Of a stretch of 64,000 nt of DNA, positions 25,377 through 39,700 are shown piece after piece (position 1 is the stretch's first letter; each line of letters begins with the position of its first letter). The stretch is from Megachile rotundata (taxonomy: Eukaryota; Arthropoda; Insecta; Hymenoptera; Megachilidae): contig NW_027473475.1 of assembly GCF_050947335.1 (NCBI RefSeq), positions 124,001 to 188,000 of the forward strand, in the 5' to 3' direction. Both the position numbers and the translations under genes were made by a program. The notes beneath the pieces are model-generated. The model saw nothing but the letters and a program-made list of their open reading frames with translations, ran no database searches and was not told the origin of the DNA.

Positions 25377-27534
25377 GATTGATAATAATAAGAGTAATAA
25401 GTATAGTAATTGTCGTTCTATCGATCATATAAGCATAATATGGCTAATAATATGAGTCAGATTGATAATAATAAGAGTAATAAGTATAGCAATTGTAGTT
25501 CTATCGATCATATTTGCATAATATGGTTAATAATATGAGTTAGATTGATAGCAGTGAGTGTAATAAGTAGAGTAACTGTCGCACCATCGATCATATAAGC
25601 ATAATATGGCTAATAATATGAGTTAGATTGATAATGATAAGAGTAATAAGTATAGTAATTGTCGTTCTATCGATCATATAAGCATAATATGGCTAATAAT
25701 ATGAGTTACATTGATAATGATAAGAGTAATAAGTATAGTAATTGTCGCACCATCGATCATATAAGCATAATATGGCTAATAATACGAGTTAGATTGATAA
25801 TAATAAGAGTAATAAGTATAGTAATTGTCGTTCTATCGATCATATTTGCATAATATGGTTAATAATATGAGTTAGATTGATAGCAGTGAGTGTAATAAGT
25901 ATAGTAATTGTAGTTATATCGATCATATAAGCATAATATGGCTAATAATATGAGTTAGATTGATAGCAGTGAGTGTAATAAGTATAGTAATTGTCGCACC
26001 ATCGATCATATAAGCATAATATGGCTAATAATATGAGTTAGATTGATAATGATAAGAGTAACAAGTACAGTAATTGTCGTTCTATCGATCATATAAGCAT
26101 AGTATGTCTAATAATATGAGTTAGATTGATAATAATAAGAGTAATAAGTATAGTAATTGTCGTTATATCGATCACATAAGCATAATATGGCTAATAATAT
26201 GAGTTAGATTGATAATAATAAGAGAAATAAGTAAAGTAATTGTCGTTCTATCGATCATATTTGCATAATATGATTAATAATATGAGTTAGATTAATAGCA
26301 GTGAGTGCAATAAGTATAGAAATTATCGTCCTATCGATCATATAAGCATAATATGGCTAATAATATGAGTTAGGTTGATAATGATAAGAGTAACAAGTAC
26401 AGTAATTGTCGTTCTATCGAACATATAAGCATAGTATGTCTAATAATATGAATTAGATTGATAATAATAAGAGTAATAAGTATAGTAATTGTCGTTCTAT
26501 CGATCATATAAGCATAATATGGCTAATAATATGAGTCAGATTGATAATAATAAGAGTAATAAGTATAGCAATTGTAGTTCTATCGATCATATTTGCATAA
26601 TATGGTTAATAATATGAGTTAGATTGATAGCAGTGAGTGTAATAAGTAGAGTAACTGTCGCACCATCGATCATATAAGCATAATATGGCTAATAATATGA
26701 GTTAGATTGATAATGATAAGAGTAATAAGTATAGTAATTGTCGTTCTATCGATCATATAAGCATAATATGGCTAATAATATGAGTTACATTGATAATGAT
26801 AAGAGTAATAAGTATAGTAATTGTCGCACCATCGATCATATAAGCATAATATGGCTAATAATACGAGTTAGATTGATAATAATAAGAGTAATAAGTATAG
26901 TAATTGTCGTTCTATCGATCATATTTGCATAATATGGTTAATAATATGAGTTAGATTGATAGCAGTGAGTGTAATAAGTATAGTAATTGTAGTTATATCG
27001 ATCATATAAGCATAATATGGCTAATAATATGAGTTAGATTGATAGCAGTGAGTGTAATAAGTATAGTAATTGTCGCACCATCGATCATATAAGCATAATA
27101 TGGCTAATAATATGAGTTAGATTGATAATGATAAGAGTAACAAGTACAGTAATTGTCGTTCTATCGATCATATAAGCATAGTATGTCTAATAATATGAGT
27201 TAGATTGATAATAATAAGAGTAATAAGTATAGTAATTGTCGTTATATCGATCACATAAGCATAATATGGCTAATAATATGAGTTAGATTGATAATAATAA
27301 GAGAAATAAGTAAAGTAATTGTCGTTCTATCGATCATATTTGCATAATATGATTAATAATATGAGTTAGATTAATAGCAGTGAGTGCAATAAGTATAGAA
27401 ATTATCGTCCTATCGATCATATAAGCATAATATGGCTAATAATATGAGTTAGGTTGATAATGATAAGAGTAACAAGTACAGTAATTGTCGTTCTATCGAA
27501 CATATAAGCATAGTATGTCTAATAATATGAATTA
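25377..27534. repeat. 13-monomer (1079 bp) unit in two tandem copies
   Basis: Copy 1 is about 25377-26455 and copy 2 about 26456-27534. GAGTCAG lies at 25454 and 26533 and GTAACTGTCGCACC at 25572 and 26651. Both copies hold the GAGTGCAATAAG and GAAATTATCG forms. No differences were seen apart from GAATTGG versus GAATTAG at the left junction. Confidence 0.85.
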
Positions 27535-28550
27535 GATTGATAATAATAAGAGTAATAAGTATAGTAATTGTCGTTCTATCGATCATATAAGCATAATATG
27601 GCTAATAATATGAGTTAGATTCATAATAATAAGAGTAATAAGTATATTAGTTATCGTTCTACCGATCAAATAAGCACAATATGGCTAATAATATGAGGTA
27701 GATAGATAACAATAAGAGTAAAAATTATAGTAATTGTCGTTCTATCGATCATATAAGCATAATATGGCTAATAATATGAGTTTGATTGATAATAATAAGA
27801 GTAATGAGTATAGTAATTGTCGTGCTATCGATCATATAAGCATAATATGGCTAATAATATGAGTTAGATTGACAATAATAAGAGTAATAAGTATAGTCAT
27901 TGTCGTTCTATCGATCATATAAGCATAATATGGCTAATAATATGAGTTAGATTGATAATAATAAGAGTAATAAGTATAGAAATTATCGTCCTATCGATCA
28001 TATAAGCATAATATGGCTAATAATATGAGTTAGGTTGATAATGATAAGAGTAACAAGTACAGTAATTGTCGTTCTATCGAACATATAAGCATAGTATGTC
28101 TAATAATATGAATTAGATTGATAATAATAAGAGTAATAAGTATAGTAATTGTCGTTCTATCGATCATATAAGCATAATATGGCTAATAATATGAGTTAGA
28201 TTCATAATAATAAGAGTAATAAGTATATTAATTATCGTTCTACCGATCAAATAAGCACAATATGGCTAATAATATGAGGTAGATAGATAACAATAAGAGT
28301 AAAAATTATAGTAATTGTCGTTCTATCGATCATATAAGCATAATATGGCTAATAATATGAGTTTGATTGATAATAATAAAAGTAATGAGTATAGTAATTG
28401 TCGTGCTATCGATCATATAAGCATAATATGGCTAATAATATGAGTTAGATTGACAATAATAAGAGTAATAAGTATAGTCATTGTCGTTCTATCGATCATA
28501 TAAGCATAATATGGCTAATAATATGAGTTAGATTGATAATAATAAGAGTA
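27389..28550. repeat. 7-monomer (581 bp) unit in two tandem copies
   Basis: The type D landmark recurs at 27661 and 28242, and the GAAATTATCG form at both copy starts. Private differences: ATTAGTTATCG near 27647 in copy 1 and AATAAAAGTAATGAG near 28376 in copy 2. The unit overlaps the tail of the 13-monomer duplication, so the events are nested. Confidence 0.8.
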
Positions 28551-29144
28551 ATAAGTATAGTAATTGTAGTTCTATCGATCATATCTGCATAATATGGCTA
28601 ATAATAGGAGTTAGATTCATAATAATAAGAGTAATAAGTATAGTAATTGTCGTTCTATCGATCACATAAGCATAATATGGCTAATAATATGAGTTAGATT
28701 GATAATAGTAAGAGTAATAAGTGTAGTAATTGTCGTTCTATCGATCATATAAGCATAATATGGCGAATAATATGAGTTAGATTGATAATAATAAGAGTAA
28801 TGAGTATAGTAATTGTCGTTCTATCGATCATATAAGCATAGTATGTCTAATAATATGAATTGGATTGATAATAATAAGAGTAATAAGTATAGTAATTGTC
28901 GTTCTATCGATCATATAAGCATAGTATGTCTAATAATATGAATTGGATTGATAATAATAAGAGTAATAAGTATAGTAATTGTCGTTCTATCGATCATATA
29001 AGCATAATATGGCTAATAATATGAGTTAGATTCATAATAATAAGAGTAATAAGTCTATTAATTATCGCTCTACCGATCAAATAAGCACAATATGGCTAAT
29101 AATATGAGGTAGATAGATAACAATAAGAGTAAAAATTATAGTAA

Positions 29145-32100
29145 TTGTCGTTCTATCGATCATATAAGCATAATATGGCTAATAATATGAGTTAGATTGA
29201 TAATAATAAGAGTAATGAGTATAGTAATTGTCGTTCTATCGATCATATAAGCATAGTATGTGTAATAATATGAATTGGATTGATAATAATAAGAGTAATA
29301 AGTATAGTAATTGTCGTTCTATCGATCATATAAGCATAATATGGCTAATAATATGAGTCAGATTGATAATAATAAGAGTAATAAGTATAGCAATTGTAGT
29401 TCTATCGATCATATTTGCATAATATGGTTAATAATATGAGTTAGATTGATAGCAGTGAGTGTAATAAGTAGAGTAACTGTCGCACCATCGATCATATAAG
29501 CATAATATGGCTAATAATATGAGTTAGATTGATAATGATAAGAGTAATAAGTATAGTAATTGTCGTTCTATCGATCATATAAGCATAATATGGCTAATAA
29601 TATGAGTTACATTGATAATGATAAGAGTAATAAGTATAGTAATTGTCGCACCATCGATCATATAAGCATAATATGGCTAATAATACGAGTTAGATTGATA
29701 ATAATAAGAGTAATAAGTATAGTAATTGTCGTTCTATCGATCATATTTGCATAATATGGTTAATAATATGAGTTAGATTGATAGCAGTGAGTGTAATAAG
29801 TATAGTAATTGTAGTTATATCGATCATATAAGCATAATATGGCTAATAATATGAGTTAGATTGATAGCAGTGAGTGTAATAAGTATAGTAATTGTCGCAC
29901 CATCGATCATATAAGCATAATATGGCTAATAATATGAGTTAGATTGATAATGATAAGAGTAACAAGTACAGTAATTGTCGTTCTATCGATCATATAAGCA
30001 TAGTATGTCTAATAATATGAGTTAGATTGATAATAATAAGAGTAATAAGTATAGTAATTGTCGTTATATCGATCACATAAGCATAATATGGCTAATAATA
30101 TGAGTTAGATTGATAATAATAAGAGAAATAAGTAAAGTAATTGTCGTTCTATCGATCATATTTGCATAATATGATTAATAATATGAGTTAGATTAATAGC
30201 AGTGAGTGCAATAAGTATAGAAATTATCGTCCTATCGATCATATAAGCATAATATGGCTAATAATATGAGTTAGGTTGATAATGATAAGAGTAACAAGTA
30301 CAGTAATTGTCGTTCTATCGAACATATAAGCATAGTATGTCTAATAATATGAATTAGATTGATAATAATAAGAGTAATAAGTATAGTAATTGTCGTTCTA
30401 TCGATCATATAAGCATAATATGGCTAATAATATGAGTTAGATTCATAATAATAAGAGTAATAAGTATATTAATTATCGTTCTACCGATCAAATAAGCACA
30501 ATATGGCTAATAGTATGAGGTAGATAGATAACAATAAGAGTAAAAATTATAGTAATTGTCGTTCTATCGATCATATAAGCATAATATGGCTAATAATATG
30601 AGTTTGATTGATAATAATAAGAGTAATGAGTATAGTAATTGTCGTGCTATCGATCATATAAGCATAATATGGCTAATAATATGAGTTAGATTGACAATAA
30701 TAAGAGTAATAAGTATAGTCATTGTCGTTCTATCGATCATATAAGCATAATATGGCTAATAATATGAGTTAGATTGATAATAATAAGAGTAATAAGTATA
30801 GTAATTGTAGTTCTATCGATCATATCTGCATAATATGGCTAATAATAGGAGTTAGATTCATAATAATAAGAGTAATAAGTATAGTAATTGTCGTTCTATC
30901 GATCACATAAGCATAATATGGCTAATAATATGAGTTAGATTGATAATAGTAAGAGTAATAAGTGTAGTAATTGTCGTTCTATCGATCATATAAGCATAAT
31001 ATGGCGAATAATATGAGTTAGATTGATAATAATAAGAGTAATGAGTATAGTAATTGTCGTTCTATCGATCATATAAGCATAGTATGTCTAATAATATGAA
31101 TTGGATTGATAATAATAAGAGTAATAAGTATAGTAATTGTCGTTCTATCGATCATATAAGCATAATATGGCTAATAATATGAGTCAGATTGATAATAATA
31201 AGAGTAATAAGTATAGCAATTGTAGTTCTATCGATCATATTTGCATAATATGGTTAATAATATGAGTTAGATTGATAGCAGTGAGTGTAATAAGTAGAGT
31301 AACTGTCGCACCATCGATCATATAAGCATAATATGGCTAATAATATGAGTTAGATTGATAATGATAAGAGTAATAAGTATAGTAATTGTCGTTCTATCGA
31401 TCATATAAGCATAATATGGCTAATAATATGAGTTACATTGATAATGATAAGAGTAATAAGTATAGTAATTGTCGCACCATCGATCATATAAGCATAATAT
31501 GGCTAATAATACGAGTTAGATTGATAATAATAAGAGTAATAAGTATAGTAATTGTCGTTCTATCGATCATATTTGCATAATATGGTTAATAATATGAGTT
31601 AGATTGATAGCAGTGAGTGTAATAAGTATAGTAATTGTAGTTATATCGATCATATAAGCATAATATGGCTAATAATATGAGTTAGATTGATAGCAGTGAG
31701 TGTAATAAGTATAGTAATTGTCGCACCATCGATCATATAAGCATAATATGGCTAATAATATGAGTTAGATTGATAATGATAAGAGTAACAAGTACAGTAA
31801 TTGTCGTTCTATCGATCATATAAGCATAGTATGTCTAATAATATGAGTTAGATTGATAATAATAAGAGTAATAAGTATAGTAATTGTCGTTATATCGATC
31901 ACATAAGCATAATATGGCTAATAATATGAGTTAGATTGATAATAATAAGAGAAATAAGTAAAGTAATTGTCGTTCTATCGATCATATTTGCATAATATGA
32001 TTAATAATATGAGTTAGATTAATAGCAGTGAGTGCAATAAGTATAGAAATTATCGTCCTATCGATCATATAAGCATTATATGGCTAATAATATGAGTTAG

Positions 32101-32796
32101 GTTGATAATGATAAGAGTAACAAGTACAGTAATTGTCGTTCTATCGAACATATAAGCATAGTATGTCTAATAATATGAATTAGATTGATAATAATAAGAG
32201 TAATAAGTATAGTAATTGTCGTTCTATCGATCATATAAGCATAATATGGCTAATAATATGAGTTAGATTCATAATAATAAGAGTAATAAGTATATTAATT
32301 ATCGTTCTACCGATCAAATAAGCACAATATGGCTAATAGTATGAGGTAGATAGATAACAATAAGAGTAAAAATTATAGTAATTGTCGTTCTATCGATCAT
32401 ATAAGCATAATATGGCTAATAATATGAGTTTGATTGATAATAATAAGAGTAATGAGTATAGTAATTGTCGTGCTATCGATCATATAAGCATAATATGGCT
32501 AATAATATGAGTTAGATTGACAATAATAAGAGTAATAAGTATAGTCATTGTCGTTCTATCGATCATATAAGCATAATATGGCTAATAATATGAGTTAGAT
32601 TGATAATAATAAGAGTAATAAGTATAGTAATTGTAGTTCTATCGATCATATCTGCATAATATGGCTAATAATAGGAGTTAGATTCATAATAATAAGAGTA
32701 ATAAGTATAGTAATTGTCGTTCTATCGATCACATAAGCATAATATGGCTAATAATATGAGTTAGATTGATAATAGTAAGAGTAATAAGTGTAGTAA
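29145..32796. repeat. 22-monomer (1826 bp) unit in two tandem copies
   Basis: Copy 1 is about 29145-30970 and copy 2 about 30971-32796. AATAGGAG lies at 30844 and 32670, and GTAACTGTCGCACC at 29473 and 31299. Shared private form: AATAGTATGAGG near 30511 and 32336. Differences: AGTATGTGTAATAA near 29267 in copy 1 and GCATTATATGG near 32073 in copy 2. The unit contains one copy of the core of the 13-monomer unit at 25377, which places this event after that core existed. Confidence 0.85.
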
Positions 32797-32861
32797 TTGT
32801 CGTTCTATCGATCATATAAGCATAATATGGCGAATAATATGAGTTAGATTGATAATAATAA

Positions 32862-34165
32862 GAGGAATAAGTATAGTAATTGACGTTCTATCGATCACAT
32901 AAGCATAATATGGCTAATAATATGAGTTAGATAGATAATAATAAGAGTAATAAGTATAGTAATTGTAGATCTATCGATGATATCTGCATAATATGGTTAA
33001 TAATATGAGTTAGATTGATAATAATAAGAGTAATGAGTATAGTAGTTGTCGTCCTATCGATCATATCTGCATAATATGGCTAATAATATGAGTTAGATTG
33101 ATAATGATAAGAGTAATAAGTATAGTAATTGTCGTCCTATCGATCATATCTGCATAATTTGGTTAATAATATGAGTTGGATTGATAATATTGAGTGTAAT
33201 AAGTATAGTAATTGTAGTTCTATTGCTCATATAAGCATAATATGGTTAATAATATGGGTTAGATTGATAATAATAAGAGTAATAAGTATAGCAATTGTAG
33301 TTCTATCGATCATATTTGCATAATATGGTTAATACTATGAGTTAGATTTGATAGCGGTGAGGGTAATAAGTATAGTAATTGTCGCACCATCGATCATATA
33401 AGCATAATATGGCTAATAATATGAGTTAGATTGATAATGATAAGAGTAATAAGTATAGTAATTGTAGTCCTATCGATCATATAAGCATAATATGGCTAAT
33501 AATACGAGTTAGATTGATAATAATAAGAGTTTCAAGTACAGTAATTGTCGTTCTATCGATCATATAAGCATAATATGGCTAATAATATGAGTTAAATTGA
33601 TAATAATAAGAGTAATAAGTATAGCAATTGTAGTGCTATCGATCATATTTGCATAATATGATTATTAATATGAGTTAGATTGATAGCAGTGAGTGTAATA
33701 AGTATAGAAATTGTCGTCCTATCATTCATATAAGCATAATATGGCTAATAATATGAGTTAGATTGATAATGATAAGAGTTTCAAGTACAGTAATTGTCGT
33801 TCTATCGATCATATAAGCATAATATGGCTAATAATATGAGTTAAATTGATAATAATAAGAGTAATAAGTATAGCAATTGTAGTGCTATCGATCATATTTG
33901 CATAATATGGTTAATAATATGAGTTAGATTGATAGCAGTGAGTGTAATAAGTATAGTAATTGTCGTTCTATCGATCACATAAGTATAATATGGCTAATAA
34001 TATGAGTTAGATTGTTAATAATAAGAGTAATAAGTACAGCAATTGTCGTTCTATCTATCATATTTGCATAATATGATTAATAATATGAGTTGGATTGATA
34101 GCAGTGAGTGTAATAAGTATAGTAATTGTCGTCCTATCGATCATATAAGCATAATATGGCTAATA
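32862..34165. repeat. 668-bp module copy 5 plus shared continuation
   Basis: Offset 9794 (118 x 83) from copy 4 and 17430 from copy 2. Small private changes are visible: AGCGGTGAGGG near 33353 instead of AGCAGTGAGGG, GTAGTCC near 33466 instead of GTCGTCC, and a second GTTAAATTG near 33840. Confidence 0.82.
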
Positions 34166-35639
34166 ATATGAGTTAGATTGATAATGATAAGAGTAACAAG
34201 TACAGTAATTGTCGTTCTATCGAACATATAAGCATAGTATGTCTAATAATATGAATTAGATTGATAATAATAAGAGTAATAAGTATAGTAATTGTCGTTC
34301 TATCGATCATATAAGCATAATATGGTTAATAATATGAGTTAGATTGATAATAATAAGAGTAATAAGTAAACAATTGTAGTTCTATCGATCATATTTGCAT
34401 AATATGATTAATAATATGAGTTAGATTGATAGCAGTGAGTGTAATAAGTATAGAAATTGTCGTCCTATCGATTATATAAGCATAATATGGCTAATAATAT
34501 GAGTTAGATTGATAATGATAAGAGTAACAAGTGCAGTAATTGTCGTTCTATCGAACATATAAGCATAGTATGTCGAATAATATGAATTAGATTGATAATA
34601 ATAAGAGTAATAAGTATAGCAATTGTAGTTCGATCGATCATATTTGCATAATATGGTTAATAATATGAGTTAGATTGATAGCAGTGAGTGTAATAAGTAT
34701 AGTAATTGTCGAACCATCGATCATATAAGCATAATATGGCTAATAATACGAGTTAGATTGATAATAATAAGAGTAATAAGTATAGTAATTGTCGTTCTAT
34801 CGATTATATTTGCATAATATGGTTAATAATATGAGTTAGATTGATAGCAGTGAGTGTAATAAGTATAGTAATTGTAGTTATATCGATCACATAAGCATAA
34901 TATGACTAATAATATGAGTTAGATTGATAAAAATAAGAGAAATAAGTATAGTAATTGTCGTTCTATCGATCATATTTGCATAATATGATTATTAATATGA
35001 GTTAGATTGATAGCAGTGAGTGTAATAAGTATAGAAATTGTCGTCCTATCGATCATATAAGCATAATATGGCTAATAATATGAGTTAGATTGATAATGAT
35101 AAGAGTTTCAAGTACAGTTATTGTCGTTCTATCGATCATATAAGCATAATATGGCTAATAATATGAGTTAGATTGATAATAATAAGAGTAATAAGTATAG
35201 CAATTGTAGTGCTATCGATCATATTTGCATAATATGGTTAATAATATGAGTTAGATTGATAGCAGTGAGTGTAATAAGTATAGTAATTGTCGTTCTATCG
35301 ATCACATAAGTATAATATGGCTAGTAATATGAGTTAGATTGTTAATAATAAGAGTAATAAGTACAGCAATTGTCGTTCTATCTATCATATTTGCATAATA
35401 TGATTAATAATATGAGTTGGATTGATAGCAGTGAGTGTAATAAGTATAGTAATTGTCGTCCTATCGATCATATAAGCATAATACGGCTAATAATATGAGT
35501 TAGATTGATAATGATAAGAGTAACAAGTACAGTAATTGTCGTTCTATCGAACATATAAGCATAGTATGTCTATTAATATGAATTAGATTGATAATAATAA
35601 GAGAAATAAGTATAGTAATTGTCGTTCTATCGATCATAT

Positions 35640-36480
35640 AAGCATAATATGGCTAATAATATGAGTTAGATTGATAATAATAAGAGTAATAAGTAAACAA
35701 TTGTAGTTCTATCGATCATATTTGCATAATATGATTAATAATATGAGTTAGATTGATAGCAGTGAGTGTAATAAGTATAGAAATTGTCGTCCTATCGATT
35801 ATATAAGCATAATATGGCTAATAATATGAGTTACATTGATAATGATAAGAGTAATAAGTATAGTAATTGTCGTTCTATCGATCATATACGCATAGTATGT
35901 CTAATAATATGAGTTAGATTGATAATAAGAAGAGCAATAAGTATAGTAATTGTCGTTATATCAATCACATAAGCATAATATGGCTAATCATATGAGTTAG
36001 ATTGATAATAATAAGAGAAATAAGTATGGTAATTGTCGTTCTATCGATCATATTTGCATAATATGATTAATAATATGAGTTAGATTCATAGCAGTGAGGG
36101 TAATAAGTATAGAAATTGTCGTCCTATCGATCATATAGGCATAATATGGCTAATAATATGAGTTAGATTGATAATGATAAGAGTAACAAGTGCAGTAATT
36201 GTCGTTCTATCGAACATATAAGCATAGTATGTCTAATAATATGAATTAGATTGATAATAATAAGAGTAATAAGTATAGCAATTGTAGTTCTATCGATCAT
36301 ATTTGCATAATATGGTTAATAATATGAGTTAGATTGATAGCAGTGAGTGTAATAAGTATAGTAATTGTCGCACCATCGATCATTTAAGCATAATATGGCT
36401 AATAATACGAGTTAGATTGATAATAATAAGAGTAATAAGTATAGTAATTGTCGTTCTATCGATTATATTTGCATAATATG
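35640..36480. repeat. Block with TCAATCAC monomer, copy 1 of 4
   Basis: The order is an 82-bp monomer, GATTATATAAGC, GATCATATACGC, GATAATAAGAAGAGCAATAAG, TATATCAATCAC, then AGTGAGGG with CATATAGGC. It recurs with TCAATC at 35961, 52891, 57870 and 59529. Spacings equal whole monomers after counting the 82- and 84-bp forms between them. This copy has private changes such as GCTAATCATATG near 35987, AAGTATGGTAATTG near 36025 and GATTCATAGCAGTG near 36085. Confidence 0.78.
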
Positions 36481-36779
36481 GTTAATAATATGAGTTAGAT
36501 TGATAGCAGTGAGTGTAATAAGTATAGTAATTGTAGTTATATCGATCACATAAGCATAATATGGCTAATAATATGAGTTAGATTGATAATAATAAGAGAA
36601 ATAAGTATAGTAATTGTCGTTCTATCGATCATATTTGCATAATATGATTATTAATATGAGTTAGATTGATAGCAGTGAGTGTAATAAGTATAGAAATTGT
36701 CGTCCTATCGATCATATAAGCATAATATGGCTAATAATATGAGTTAGATTGATAATGATAAGAGTTTCAAGTACAGTAA

Positions 36780-39700
36780 TTGTCGTTCTATCGATCATAT
36801 AAGCATAATATGGCTAATAATATGAGTTAGATTCATAATAATAAGAGTAATAAGTATATTAATTATCGTTCTACCGATCAAATAAGCACAATATGGCTAA
36901 TAATATGAGGTAGATAGATAACAATAAGAGTAAAAATTATAGTAATTGTCGTTCTATCGATCATATAAGCATAATATGGCTAATAATATGAGTTAGATTG
37001 ATAATAATAAGAGTAATGAGTATAGTAATTGTCGTTCTATCGATCATATAAGCATAGTATGTCTAATAATATGAATTGGATTGATAATAATAAGAGTAAT
37101 AAGTATAGTAATTGTCGTTCTATCGATCATATAAGCATAATATGGCTAATAATATGAGTCAGATTGATAATAATAAGAGTAATAAGTATAGCAATTGTAG
37201 TTCTATCGATCATATAAGCATAGTATGTCTAATAATATGAATTAGATTGATAATAATAAGAGTAATAAGTATAGTAATTGTCGTTCTATCGATCATATAA
37301 GCATAATATGGCTAATAATATGAGTTAGATTCATAATAATAAGAGTAATAAGTATATTAATTATCGTTCTACCGATCAAATAAGCACAATATGGCTAATA
37401 ATATGAGGTAGATAGATAACAATAAGAGTAAAAATTATAGTAATTGTCGTTCTATCGATCATATAAGCATAATATGGCTAATAATATGAGTTAGATTGAT
37501 AATAATAAGAGTAATGAGTATAGTAATTGTCGTTCTATCGATCATATAAGCATAGTATGTCTAATAATATGAATTGGATTGATAATAATAAGAGTAATAA
37601 GTATAGTAATTGTCGTTCTATCGATCATATAAGCATAATATGGCTAATAATATGAGTCAGATTGATAATAATAAGAGTAATAAGTATAGCAATTGTAGTT
37701 CTATCGATCATATTTGCATAATATGGTTAATAATATGAGTTAGATTGATAGCAGTGAGTGTAATAAGTAGAGTAATTGTCGCACCATCGATCATATAAGC
37801 ATAATATGGCTAATAATATGAGTTAGATTGATAATGATAAGAGTAATAAGTATAGTAATTGTCGTTCTATCGATCATATAAGCATAATATGGCTAATAAT
37901 ATGAGTTACATTGATAATGATAAGAGTAATAAGTGTAGTAATTGTCGTTCTATCGGTCATATAAGCATAGTATGTCTGATAATATGAGTTAGATTGATAA
38001 TAATAAGAGTAATAAGTATAGCAATTGTAGTTCTATCGATCATATTTGCATAATATGGTTAATAATATGAGTTAGATTGATAGCAGTGAGTGTAATAAGT
38101 ATAGTAATTGTCGCACCATCGATCATATAAGCATAATATGGCTAATAATATGAGTTAGATTGATAATGATAAGAGTAATAAGTACAGTAATTGTCGTCCT
38201 ATCGATCATATAAGCATAATATGGCTAATAATATGAGTTACATTGATAATGATAAGAGTAATAAGTATAGTAATTGTCGTTCTATCGGTCATATAAGCAT
38301 AGTATGTCTGATAATATGAGTTACATTGATAATAATAAGAGTAATAAGTATAGTAATTGTCGTTCTATCGATAATATTTGCATAATATGATTAATAATAT
38401 GAGTTAGATTGATAGCAGTGAGTGTAATAAGTATAGAAATTGTCGTCCTATCGATCATATAAGCATAATATGGCTAATAATATGAGTTAGATTGATAGCA
38501 GTGAGTGTAATAAGTATAGTAATTGTCGCACCATCGATCATATAAGCATAATATGGCTAATAATATGAGTTAGATTGATAATGATAAGAGTAACAAGTAC
38601 AGTAATTGTCGTTCTATCGATCATATAAGCATAGTATGTCTAATAATATGAGTTAGATTGATAATAATAAGAGTAATAAGTATAGTAATTGTCGTTATAT
38701 CGATCACATAAGCATAATATGGCTAATAATATGAGTTAGATTGATAATAATAAGAGAAATAAGTAAAGTAATTGTCGTTCTATCGATCATATTTGCATAA
38801 TATGATTAATAATATGAGTTAGATTAATAGCAGTGAGTGCAATAAGTATAGAAATTATCGTCCTATCGATCATATAAGCATAATATGGCTAATAATATGA
38901 GTTAGATTGATAATGATAAGAGTTTCAAGTACAGTAATTGTCGTTCTATCGATCATATAAGCATAATATGGCTAATAATATGAGTTAGATTGATAATAAT
39001 AAGAGTAATAAGTATAGCAATTGTAGTGCTATCGATGATATTTGCATAATATGGTTAATAATATGAGTTAGATTGATAGCAGTGAGTGTAATAAGTATAG
39101 TAATTGTCGTTCTATCGATCACATAAGTATAATATGGCTAATAATATGAGTTAGATTGTTAATAATAAGAGTAATAAGTACAGCAATTGTCGTTCTATCT
39201 ATCATATTTGCATAATATGATTAATAATATGAGTTGGATTGATAGCAGTGAGTGTAATAAGTATAGTAATTGTCGTCCTATCGATCATATAAGCATAATA
39301 TGGCTAATAATATGAGTTAGATTGATAATGATAAGAGTAACAAGTACAGTAATTGTCGTTCTATCGAACATATAAGCATAGTATGTCTAATAATATGAAT
39401 TAGATTGATAATAATAAGAGTAATAAGTATAGTAATTGTCGTTCTATCGATCATATAAGCATAATATGGTTAATAATATGAGTTAGATTGATAGCAGTGA
39501 GTGTAATAAGTAGAGTAATTGTCGCACCATCGATCATATAAGCATAATATGGCTAATAATATGAGTTAGATTGATAATGATAAGAGTAATAAGTATAGTA
39601 ATTGTCGTTCTATCGATCATATAAGCATAATATGGCTAATAATATGAGTTACATTGATAATGATAAGAGTAATAAGTATAGTAATTGTCGTTCTATCGGT

